A DNA stretch of 6,935 bases from assembly GCA_049680295.1 (NCBI GenBank), contig JBAUHN010000412.1:1-6935 (forward strand), given 5' to 3'. This document shows positions 1 to 5,999 of this stretch, in pieces. This DNA is from JBAUHN01 sp049680295. GTDB lineage: Bacteria; Pseudomonadota; Alphaproteobacteria; Rhodobacterales; Rhodobacteraceae. The notes below the pieces were generated by a model. It was not told where the DNA came from. It searched no databases and was given only the letters and a program-made list of their open reading frames with translations. How positions within the stretch are numbered: position 1 is the first letter of the stretch; the number at the start of each line of letters is the position of its first letter. The translations under genes and the position numbers were made by a program.

Positions 1-1
1 G

Positions 2-226
2 GAAACAGTGGCCAACCCAACCGAATTCGGCGCCGCGTTCTTGCGGGCAAAAGCAGCAGATAAGACCAGTGTGATCGTGATGAAGGTCGATGCCTGTGAC
101 GGGTGGACAACCGAGGGTCACACATGGTGGGAAGTTGGCACACCGCATGTCACCGACAACCCAAAGGTTGCCGAAAAGCACAGCGAAATCGAGGCGTCGC
201 GTACCAAGCAGCGAAAGGGTGTCTGA
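2..226 (+). CDS. iolD: 3' end of IolD, 3D-(3,5/4)-trihydroxycyclohexane-1,2-dione acylhydrolase (partial)
   Basis: Only the last 74 codons are present; the frame is open at the left edge, so the GTG at position 8 is an internal valine codon and not a start. IolD is a cytoplasmic thiamine-diphosphate enzyme that opens the inositol-derived ring to give 5-deoxy-D-glucuronate. The visible piece has the family's C-terminal pattern: a strand with VIVMKVDA, then the conserved WWEVGTP segment, and a basic end (KQRKGV) that closely resembles alphaproteobacterial IolD termini. The catalytic and cofactor-binding parts lie outside the window, so activity cannot be judged. The next gene, a 5-dehydro-2-deoxygluconokinase, acts two steps later in the same pathway, which strongly supports the assignment. 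The identity rests on family recognition and context, because the fragment is short. Confidence 0.82.
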   Translation, partial: ETVANPTEFGAAFLRAKAADKTSVIVMKVDACDGWTTEGHTWWEVGTPHVTDNPKVAEKHSEIEASRTKQRKGV

Positions 227-263
227 TGGTTCAGTCACACCTTTGGAACAAGGGCCGTCGCAT

Positions 264-1244
264 ATGGATGTGATGCCGGGGATCAAACGCACCAGTTTTG
301 TTGTTGTGGGCCGTGTCGGAATGGATCTGTTTCCTGCGCCGGGTGAGGGAGTGGAACACGCTGATAGCTATACGGCTGACATGGGTGGGTCTTCGGCCAA
401 TATTGCGGCTGGGATCGTCAAATTGGGCGGGCAGGCGTCGCTGGTGACTTGTGTGTCGGATGATGCGGTGGGTCGGTTTTGTTGCAATAGGCTACGCCAT
501 TACGGGGTTGATACGACCTATGTTAGGGCGGTTGGTGGCGAGGCCCGCAATTCGCTGGCGCTTTATGAAAGCCGGGTTCAGGGGCACCAGTCAGTGATCT
601 ACCGAAACGGGGCTGCTGATTTTGAAATGACCGAAACGGATGTGGCGGGCGTGGATTATAGCCGCTTTGGCGCGCTAGTGACCGCGGGCACCGTTTTCGC
701 CGCCGAGCCGTCGCGCACGGCCGCATTTCATGCGTTTGAACTGGCCCGTGCCGCCGGTTTGCCGATCATTTTTGACGTCGATTACCGCCCTTATAGCTGG
801 CCATCATCCCAGGACGCGGCGGATGTTTTGTCAAAAGCGGGCGCGCTGTCTGATGTGATTGTCGGCAACGATGAAGAGTTCGGCTTTATGGCAGGTGGCA
901 TCGACAAGGGGTTGGCAAAAGCCCGCGCGCTGGCAGAGACCACGGCCAGCATTGTTGTCTATAAAATGGGCGAAAAAGGCGCGATCACCTTTGCCAATGG
1001 TCACGAGTTTCAGACTGGTATCTACCCTGTCACCGCGTTGAAACCAACGGGTGCGGGCGATAGTTTTATGGCCGGCATGTTGTCGTCGATTGCGGGCGGG
1101 CACGATTTGAAGACGGCTGTGCTACGCGGATCGGCCTGTGCCGCGATTGTTGTTGCGAAACCCGGCTGCGCCCCGGCCATGCCAACCCCTAATGATCTTG
1201 ATACATTTCTTGCCGACCACTCAGGCCCTACCAACGCTTTGTAA
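264..1244 (+). CDS. iolC: 5-dehydro-2-deoxygluconokinase IolC (PfkB family)
   Basis: This cytoplasmic kinase phosphorylates 2-deoxy-5-keto-D-gluconate at C6 with ATP in myo-inositol catabolism. The 326-residue product is a full-length PfkB/ribokinase-fold protein. It has an N-terminal VVVGRVGMD strand, the substrate-side MGGSSANIAAG motif near residues 40-50, and the C-terminal PfkB signature PTGAGDSF at about 261-268, with D266 as the expected catalytic base. The ATG at 264 was chosen because it places the conserved first strand at the usual distance, and an AAGGG sequence at 249-253 can serve as ribosome binding site. An ATG at 273 and a GTG at 219 are in-frame alternatives; the GTG would overlap the iolD stop codon by 8 nt. 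The protein ends soon after the kinase domain, so it lacks the C-terminal DUF2090 domain fused to IolC in many proteobacteria. The class II aldolase two genes downstream may supply the aldolase step. The stop is followed after 9 nt by iolB. Confidence 0.93.
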   Translation: MDVMPGIKRTSFVVVGRVGMDLFPAPGEGVEHADSYTADMGGSSANIAAGIVKLGGQASLVTCVSDDAVGRFCCNRLRHYGVDTTYVRAVGGEARNSLALYESRVQGHQSVIYRNGAADFEMTETDVAGVDYSRFGALVTAGTVFAAEPSRTAAFHAFELARAAGLPIIFDVDYRPYSWPSSQDAADVLSKAGALSDVIVGNDEEFGFMAGGIDKGLAKARALAETTASIVVYKMGEKGAITFANGHEFQTGIYPVTALKPTGAGDSFMAGMLSSIAGGHDLKTAVLRGSACAAIVVAKPGCAPAMPTPNDLDTFLADHSGPTNAL

Positions 1245-1253
1245 GGAAACCCT

Positions 1254-2093
1254 ATGCATATCGCCCCCCATGACAATAAAAATATCCCGATTGTGGATGC
1301 GGAGGATGCAACCGTTCCGCTGAATTACTTTAACATCGTCAAGCTGAAAGCAGGCGAGGCATTTGAGTATCAGGTGCCGGGATATGAAACATGCATCGTG
1401 CCCGCGACCGGCACGGTTGAGGTTTCGGTCGACGGCGTCGAGTTCAAAGCGCTTGGCAATCGCACGGTCGACGTTTGGGACGGCGAACCTGAGGGCGTTT
1501 ATGTACCCGTCGGGGCCAGGGTCACAATTGTCGCCACGCGCGACACTGAAACTTTTATTGCCGGTGCCAAGTACGATCAGGTGTTAGAGCCTTTCGATGT
1601 GCGTGTGGCCGAATTGGACAAGGTTCAATACGGCTCTGACGACACGAAAACCCATCGCAAGATCAAGCATATTCTGGGGCAAAAGCACCATGACAAAGTC
1701 GGCCGTCTGCTAGTCAGCGAGCTTTTTACCGTGGGCCAGGGCGGATGGTCAGGGTTTCCGGCGCATAAGCATGACACGGATCGCCTGCCGCTGGAAACGC
1801 GGCACGACGAGACGTACAATTTTCGGTTCAAGCCCAATCACGGATCCGGTGTGCAGATCATTCAGCACGAAGAGGGCAAGCCGGGCGATGCCTACCAGTT
1901 GATGGATGGGTCAACGATCATGCTGAAAAGCGGATACCATCCTTGCGTCGTGATGCCGGGTTACGAGATGTATTATTTCACCATCCTTGGCGGGCTAAGC
2001 CAGCGCAGTCTGGTGCAGTACTTCCAACCGACACATGCCTATCAGGTTGAAACGATCCCCGGTATCAAAGACATGGTCGCAAAGTTCAAATGA
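1254..2093 (+). CDS. iolB: 5-deoxy-glucuronate isomerase IolB
   Basis: IolB converts 5-deoxy-D-glucuronate, the IolD product, into 2-deoxy-5-keto-D-gluconate, the IolC substrate, in the cytoplasm. The 279-residue protein is full length and has the two-cupin layout of the KduI/IolB family. In the second cupin, H171 and H173 (in PAHKHD), E186 (in RHDETYNF) and H229 (in SGYHPC) form the expected metal-binding set. The motifs GGWSGFPAHKHD and YYFTILGG are typical of IolB. The start is clear: an AAGGA ribosome binding site overlaps the TAA stop of iolC and precedes the ATG by a few bases. The last four bases overlap the start of the next gene as ATGA, so the two are probably translationally coupled. 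Nothing in the sequence suggests damage. The match to IolB is unambiguous; the metal residues were assigned by motif position and not by structure. Confidence 0.95.
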   Translation: MHIAPHDNKNIPIVDAEDATVPLNYFNIVKLKAGEAFEYQVPGYETCIVPATGTVEVSVDGVEFKALGNRTVDVWDGEPEGVYVPVGARVTIVATRDTETFIAGAKYDQVLEPFDVRVAELDKVQYGSDDTKTHRKIKHILGQKHHDKVGRLLVSELFTVGQGGWSGFPAHKHDTDRLPLETRHDETYNFRFKPNHGSGVQIIQHEEGKPGDAYQLMDGSTIMLKSGYHPCVVMPGYEMYYFTILGGLSQRSLVQYFQPTHAYQVETIPGIKDMVAKFK

Positions 2094-2929
2094 CGCTCGC
2101 AACACTTGGTGAAGTTCTGCAACCCGCCCTAAAAAACCGGTATGCGGTGGCGGGGTTGGTCACGCTGGGCTGGGAAGACATGCGCGCCTTTGTGGCAGCA
2201 GCCGAGGCCGAAGGCTGCCCGGTGATTTTACAGGCTGGGCCGTCGTGCCGGGCGCATACGCCGTTGCCGATTTTGGGTAAGATGTTTCGCCATTTGGCTG
2301 AAACTGCATGCGTTCCCGTCGTCGCACATCTGGATCACGGCTATACTTTTGACGAATGCCGCGCGGCGTTGGACAGTGGCTTCACGTCCTTGATGTTTGA
2401 CGGATCGCGCAAGCCTTTGGCGCAGAACATTGATGAAACTGCGGCGATCGCAGAAATGGCCCAAGCGGCAGGAATTTCCTGCGAAGGCGAGATTGGTTTT
2501 GTGGGTTATGCGCAGGGCGAAAGTTCGGCCGGGACAGACCCGGCAGAGGCGCAAGCTTTTGCGCGCGAAACCCGTGTCGATGCGATGGCGATTTCTGTCG
2601 GCAATGTGCATTTGCAACAAGACAAAGAAGGCGGCCTGGACGAGGCGCGCATTCGTGCCATCGAAGACGTGACCGATGTTCCGCTGGTGATTCACGGCGG
2701 CTCCGGCGTACCAGTTGCGCAAAGGCGAGCACTTGCGACCGGTTCGAACGTGTGCAAATTCAACATCGGAACCGAGCTGCGCATGGCCTTTGGCGCTGCC
2801 TTGCGTGACGCGGTGAACTGCGATCCGTCCCGGTTTGACCGGGTGACGATTTTGAAAGAAACCCACGACCCAATGGTGATTGCGGCACGGGCTGTGTTGC
2901 GTGCTTTTGGACCGGAAAAACAAGGATAA
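2090..2929 (+). CDS. iolJ: Class II (zinc) aldolase, probable 6-phospho-5-dehydro-2-deoxy-D-gluconate aldolase (IolJ role)
   Basis: The 279-residue product has the class II aldolase TIM-barrel pattern: the strand and catalytic motif AHLDHG with D82 and zinc ligand H83, the CEGEIGFVG strand with E132 and E134, GNVH with presumed zinc ligand H174, IHGGSG with presumed zinc ligand H202, and the phosphate-binding KFNIGTEL near residues 223-230. Its place directly after iolB (4-nt ATGA overlap) and before iolG points to cleavage of 2-deoxy-5-keto-gluconate 6-phosphate to dihydroxyacetone phosphate and malonate semialdehyde. The residue after H174 is leucine; the B. subtilis, mycobacterial and GatY/KbaY enzymes have glycine there (HG). 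The loop after the GEIGFVG strand also seems short. This suggests a divergent subfamily. General FBP or tagatose-bisphosphate aldolase activity cannot be excluded; the class II aldolase call is firm, while the exact substrate is inferred from the operon. Confidence 0.82.
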   Translation: MTLATLGEVLQPALKNRYAVAGLVTLGWEDMRAFVAAAEAEGCPVILQAGPSCRAHTPLPILGKMFRHLAETACVPVVAHLDHGYTFDECRAALDSGFTSLMFDGSRKPLAQNIDETAAIAEMAQAAGISCEGEIGFVGYAQGESSAGTDPAEAQAFARETRVDAMAISVGNVHLQQDKEGGLDEARIRAIEDVTDVPLVIHGGSGVPVAQRRALATGSNVCKFNIGTELRMAFGAALRDAVNCDPSRFDRVTILKETHDPMVIAARAVLRAFGPEKQG

Positions 2930-2933
2930 GACT

Positions 2934-3920
2934 ATGTTACGGTTGGGGCTTTTGGGGTGCGGGCGTATTGGTCAGGTGCATGCGCGGTCGCTGTCTCGGC
3001 TTAAGACGGCCAAGCTGGTCGCGGTTGCGGATGCACTTCCGGCCTCGGCTCAGGCGGTGGCGGATCAGTCGGATGCGCAGGTGCGCCGCGTTGACGAGAT
3101 CATTGGCAGCGCTGACATTGATGCTGTGATCATTTGCACGCCGACAGATACACATTACGATCTGATCCAGGCGTCCGCCAAAGCGGGCAAGGCGATTTTC
3201 TGCGAAAAGCCCGTTGATATGTCCGCGGATCGTATTCGCGATTGCATGGCGGTGATCCGGGATCATGGGGTTCCGTTTCTGACCGCCTTTAACCGACGCT
3301 TTGATCCGAATTTCGCCAATATTCAGGCCCGGATCACAGAAGGAGAGATCGGCGACGTCGAAATCGTCACGATCCTTTCGCGTGATCCATCGCCTCCACC
3401 GATTGAGTACATCAAAGGCTCGGGCGGCATATTTCGTGACATGATGATCCATGATTTTGACATGGCGCGGTTCTTGTTGGGCGAAGAACCGATAAGCGTG
3501 TTTGCAGTGGGCAGTGCCCTTGTTGATCCTGAAATAGGGGCTGCCGGCGATATTGATACGGCGGCTGTCACATTGACAACGGCCAGCGGCAGGATTTGCC
3601 AAATCTCCAATTCGCGTCGCGCCAGCTATGGCTATGATCAGCGCATCGAGGTGCATGGGTCGCAAGGCATGTTGCGGGCCGAAAACATGTTTGAAAACAC
3701 CGTGGAAGTCGCGACCAAGGCGGGATTTCAGCGCGCACCGGCGCAGCATTTTTTCCTTGAGCGATATGAGGCGGCATATCTGTCAGAGATCGCGCATTTC
3801 GTAAGTGCGATAGAGGATGGCACCACGCCGTCGCCTGATATTTTGGATGGTTTGCGCGCCCAGTTGATCGCGGATGCCGCTGCACAATCTTTGGCAAGCG
3901 GTCAACCGGTCCGAATTTAG
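2934..3920 (+). CDS. iolG: Inositol 2-dehydrogenase IolG (Gfo/Idh/MocA family)
   Basis: IolG oxidises myo-inositol to 2-keto-myo-inositol with NAD+, the first step of the pathway. The 328-residue protein has an N-terminal Rossmann fold with GLLGCGRIG (GxGxxG at residues 8-13), the family EKP motif with catalytic K92, and the FRDMMIHDFD segment, where D169 and H173 correspond to the catalytic Asp and His of characterised inositol dehydrogenases. The C-terminal part carries the usual beta-sheet dehydrogenase domain, including ISNSRRASYGYDQR. The ATG at 2934 was chosen because a CAAGGA ribosome binding site sits about 7 nt before it and residue 1 is immediately followed by the first Rossmann strand; an upstream in-frame ATG at 2880 lies inside the preceding gene and has no role. 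It is the last gene of the operon, followed by a hairpin. A related polyol dehydrogenase activity, such as scyllo-inositol oxidation, is possible in this family. Confidence 0.93.
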   Translation: MLRLGLLGCGRIGQVHARSLSRLKTAKLVAVADALPASAQAVADQSDAQVRRVDEIIGSADIDAVIICTPTDTHYDLIQASAKAGKAIFCEKPVDMSADRIRDCMAVIRDHGVPFLTAFNRRFDPNFANIQARITEGEIGDVEIVTILSRDPSPPPIEYIKGSGGIFRDMMIHDFDMARFLLGEEPISVFAVGSALVDPEIGAAGDIDTAAVTLTTASGRICQISNSRRASYGYDQRIEVHGSQGMLRAENMFENTVEVATKAGFQRAPAQHFFLERYEAAYLSEIAHFVSAIEDGTTPSPDILDGLRAQLIADAAAQSLASGQPVRI

Positions 3921-3946
3921 CGGGCGATCCGTCTGCCGCTTGAAAA

Positions 3947-3975
3947 AAAGGCCCCGGAAACGATCCGGGGCCTTT
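3947..3975. terminator. Bidirectional rho-independent terminator between iolG and tpa
   Basis: A perfect 12-bp inverted repeat (AAAGGCCCCGGA at 3947-3958 and its complement at 3964-3975) encloses a 5-nt loop, AACGA. Seven A residues (3943-3949) precede the hairpin on the + strand, so leftward transcripts from tpa end in a GC-rich stem followed by a U7 tract, a textbook terminator. For rightward transcripts from iolG the tail is only three U, followed by GACUUUC, so termination in that direction is probably weaker. The element lies in the 81-bp gap between two convergent genes, where a shared terminator is expected. Confidence 0.92.
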
Positions 3976-4001
3976 GACTTTCTACAGGGTGCTTAGGTCA
4001 A

Positions 4002-5393
4002 TCAGGCAAACACACGTCCCAATGCACCATCCACTGCATCGCAGATCTGGTCGATGTCATCTTTGGTGGCGATCAGTGCAGGCGAGAAACACAGCGTGTT
4101 GTTAAGCCCCGGCAAGGACCGGTTGGTCGCACCGATGATCACACCCTGGGCCATGCAGTCGCCAACAACGGCTTGCACCATCTTTTCTTCAACCGGCGCG
4201 CGGCTTTCGCGGTCCTTGACCAATTCCGCGCCGACAAACAGGCCTTTGCCGCGGACCTGACCGATTGCGCTGTGTTTGTCGGCCAATTCGTTCAACCGAT
4301 CCAGCATATGGACGCCCATGCGGGTGGTGTTATCAAGCAGGTTTTCGTCCTCGATAATCCGCATGTTTTCGATACCGGCAACCGGGCCCGCCGTGCAGCC
4401 ACCAAAGGTCGAGATATCGCGGAAATAGTTCATCGGATCGCTGGCGTCGTCTTTGAACAGGTCAAAAACGGCTTCCGTGGTGACAAGGCAGGCAATTGCT
4501 GCGTAACCCGACGCCACACCTTTGGCCATGGTGACCATATCAGGTTCAATCCCGTAATGCTGGTATCCGAACCACGTGCCGGTGCGGCCAACGCCGCAAA
4601 CAACTTCGTCAATGTGCAATAGGATATCGTATTTCTTGCAGATTTCCTGAATGCGCGGCCAGTAGCCGTCGGGGGGCGTGATGACACCACCGCCTGCGGT
4701 CACCGGTTCAAGACACAAAGCACCAACAGTATCGGGACCTTCGGCCAGAATGACCTTTTCGATTTGGTCTGCGGCCCAGACACCATAGTTTTCCTGCGGC
4801 GCGCCGTCCTGTTCAAAGCTGCGGTATTCCAGACAATGCGGAACGCGAATGAAACCCGGTGTGAAGGGGCCGTATTGCGCGTTGCGTTCGTCCTGGCCGC
4901 CGGCTGAAAGTGTCGAGATGGTGGTGCCGTGGTAATCCCGTTCGCGATAGAGAACTTTGTGCTTTTTGCCGCCATAGCGTTTGTGCGCGATCTGACGGAC
5001 CATTTTAAAGCCCTTTTCGTTCGCCTCAGATCCAGAATTACAATAGTAGACACGCGACATGCCCGGCATTTTGGCGATCAGTTTTTCGGCGAACATTGCC
5101 CCCGGAATGGACCCGGCAGAGCCTGCAAAATAGTTCAGTTTTACCAGCTGGTCGCGTACTGCATTGGCGATGCTTTCACGACCGTAGCCCACGTTGACAG
5201 TCCAGACGCCACCAGACACGGCATCCAGGTGCTCTTTGCCCGTTTGATCCCAAACGCGCATGCCTTTGCCTTCGACAATGATGCGCGGATCTGTTGTTTC
5301 GTATGGTTTGTGCTGGCTTAGGTGATGCCAGATATGTGCACGGTCTGCCTCGACGATGCGGCTGATGTCATTTTCGCTGAATGTACCGTCCAT
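4002..5393 (-). CDS. tpa: Taurine:pyruvate aminotransferase Tpa (class III, PLP)
   Basis: Tpa transfers the amino group of taurine to pyruvate, giving sulfoacetaldehyde and L-alanine, the entry step of taurine dissimilation in the cytoplasm. The 463-residue product is a complete class III (omega) aminotransferase. It shows NSGSEANE at about residues 119-126, which binds the PLP phosphate; DYHGT at 153-157; LLHIDEVVCGVGRTG at 258-272, with D262 facing the pyridine nitrogen; and MAKGVASGY at 289-297, with K291 as the PLP lysine. The opening (HIWHHLSQHKPYETTDP) and overall sequence resemble alphaproteobacterial Tpa proteins more than beta-alanine or diaminobutyrate transaminases. The ATG at 5393 has a GAAAGG ribosome binding site about 9 nt upstream. 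The divergent neighbour encodes a taurine-binding protein, which supports the substrate. Other omega-amino acids could be secondary substrates. Confidence 0.9.
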   Translation of the reverse strand: MDGTFSENDISRIVEADRAHIWHHLSQHKPYETTDPRIIVEGKGMRVWDQTGKEHLDAVSGGVWTVNVGYGRESIANAVRDQLVKLNYFAGSAGSIPGAMFAEKLIAKMPGMSRVYYCNSGSEANEKGFKMVRQIAHKRYGGKKHKVLYRERDYHGTTISTLSAGGQDERNAQYGPFTPGFIRVPHCLEYRSFEQDGAPQENYGVWAADQIEKVILAEGPDTVGALCLEPVTAGGGVITPPDGYWPRIQEICKKYDILLHIDEVVCGVGRTGTWFGYQHYGIEPDMVTMAKGVASGYAAIACLVTTEAVFDLFKDDASDPMNYFRDISTFGGCTAGPVAGIENMRIIEDENLLDNTTRMGVHMLDRLNELADKHSAIGQVRGKGLFVGAELVKDRESRAPVEEKMVQAVVGDCMAQGVIIGATNRSLPGLNNTLCFSPALIATKDDIDQICDAVDGALGRVFA

Positions 5394-5458
5394 AAGTTCA
5401 AACCTTTCGATGTTGAATTGAGAGAATCACGAATTCAAAGAATACTCTTTGCAAGCTG

Positions 5459-5489
5459 ATCATAACACACTGCTTTTTTACGAACGTAA
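5459..5489 (-). promoter_or_regulatory. Candidate tpa promoter with poor -35
   Basis: On the minus strand TATGAT (5464 down to 5459) matches five of six bases of the sigma-70 -10 consensus. The best -35-like hexamer, TTACGT (5489 down to 5484), is a poor match and 19 nt away. A weak -35 with long spacing is what an activator-dependent promoter often looks like. Transcription would start near 5452, giving an untranslated leader of about 60 nt. The call is inference from sequence only. Confidence 0.35.
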
Positions 5490-5522
5490 GTAGGGCCAGA
5501 TAGGTGCGATACATAGTGCCAG
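5490..5522 (-). promoter_or_regulatory. Tandem direct repeat upstream of tpa, candidate TauR operator
   Basis: On the minus strand CTGGCACTAT (5522-5513) and CTGGCCCTAC (5499-5490) are direct repeats identical at 8 of 10 positions, with starts 23 nt apart (13-nt spacer). The nearer copy directly abuts the -35-like hexamer of the candidate tpa promoter, a usual place for an activator. The repeats match the CTGGACYTAA element that I recall for the MocR-type regulator TauR of Rhodobacter capsulatus at 7 and 8 of 10 positions. MocR-type regulators commonly bind pairs of direct repeats. The repeats are directly visible; the identity of the regulator is inference. Confidence 0.45.
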
Positions 5523-5654
5523 AACCTGATAGTACCGTATCAAGTCGGGTTCGGTATTTGATTTGGTGACCTGTCGTGAACCCGGCAATGGTATAAGGTG
5601 TGTTCGGGTCAATAAAGACCGCCGACTTGGGCCAAATCGGATGTTTTCCAAATT

Positions 5655-5687
5655 TTGGACCTAAGCGGGTGTGCAAACTGGCTATTT
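5655..5687 (+). promoter_or_regulatory. Possible second TauR-like site facing tauA
   Basis: TTGGACCTAA (5655-5664) matches the recalled TauR element CTGGACYTAA at 9 of 10 positions. A half-matching CTGGCTATTT (5678-5687) follows in the same orientation with exactly the same 13-nt spacer as in the tpa-side pair. The two halves here agree at only 4 of 10 positions, so the second may be chance. The site lies more than 300 nt before tauA and no clear promoter follows it. Confidence 0.25.
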
Positions 5688-5965
5688 ATCCAGCGGCTCG
5701 AAACCAGTCACTTCTGCGACAGTAGTTGGTATCGGTCGAACAGGTATGACAGATTCAGATTAGTTTTGCTGAAGGGCGGATTAAGCAATTTGAATATCGG
5801 CAAAAGCCAATGGAACATGTAGCCGTAATAACTGCGTTACGCAAACTGGCGGCAATCCTTTTGTTGCAAATTACCTGGAAAGAGGTTCAGCTACCGACGG
5901 TTACGATTTCAACGTGACGATTAGGAATTCGTGCCGAGTAACGAAACGAACGAAAGCCGGCCCAA

Positions 5966-5993
5966 AAAAGGAGCCGGAATGATAACTTGGGAG
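5966..5993 (+). promoter_or_regulatory. Two ribosome binding sites for alternative tauA starts
   Basis: AAAAGGAG (5966-5973) lies 5 nt before an ATG at 5979, and GGGAG (5989-5993) lies 6 nt before the in-frame ATG at 6000. The upstream site is the stronger Shine-Dalgarno match, but the downstream start gives the cleaner signal peptide. The upstream site sits in the loop of a small CCGGC/GCCGG hairpin (5957-5961 with 5973-5977), which could reduce its use. Confidence 0.45.
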
Positions 5994-5999
5994 AAGATA

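Larger units (their letters stand above)
5394..5999. other. Divergent tpa-tauA intergenic region, no convincing gene
   Basis: This gap of about 600 bp separates the divergent genes and presumably carries both promoters. I find no gene in it: a 92-codon leftward frame (5398-5676) has no recognisable family pattern and covers the promoter repeats, and a 35-codon rightward frame at 5810-5917 lacks a ribosome binding site. Structures seen are the tandem repeat at 5490-5522, a similarly spaced weaker pair at 5655-5687, a 7-bp inverted repeat CGGGTTC/GAACCCG (5546-5552 and 5578-5584, 25 nt apart), the palindrome TCCAAATTTTGGA (5647-5659) and the palindrome TGCGTTACGCA (5833-5843). No clear sigma-70 or sigma-54 promoter could be assigned for tauA. 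Confidence 0.7.

Noticed and set aside
2228..2923. 231-codon open frame on the minus strand
   Set aside because: It is antisense to the class II aldolase, which carries all expected motifs, and its translation is low in recognisable structure.
2937..3749. 270-codon open frame on the minus strand
   Set aside because: It lies wholly antisense to iolG, whose motifs are intact; its arginine- and histidine-rich translation has no family pattern and is typical of a shadow frame in GC-rich DNA.
5546..5584. 7-bp inverted repeat CGGGTTC/GAACCCG with 25-nt loop
   Set aside because: The loop is long and there is no U tract; with several similar CGGGT-type words nearby it could be chance, so it was kept only as a note under the intergenic region.
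5398..5676. 92-codon minus-strand frame in the tpa-tauA gap
   Set aside because: It has no recognised domain and no supporting ribosome binding site that I could see, and it covers the candidate promoter and operator of tpa.
5847..5867. Possible sigma-54 promoter (TGGC followed by TTGC) upstream of tauA
   Set aside because: The GG and GC elements are separated by 16 or 13 nt instead of the required 10, so it does not fit the -24/-12 pattern.
5810..5917. 35-codon rightward small frame upstream of tauA
   Set aside because: There is no Shine-Dalgarno sequence before its ATG and no recognisable composition beyond a short hydrophobic stretch; chance is the simplest explanation.
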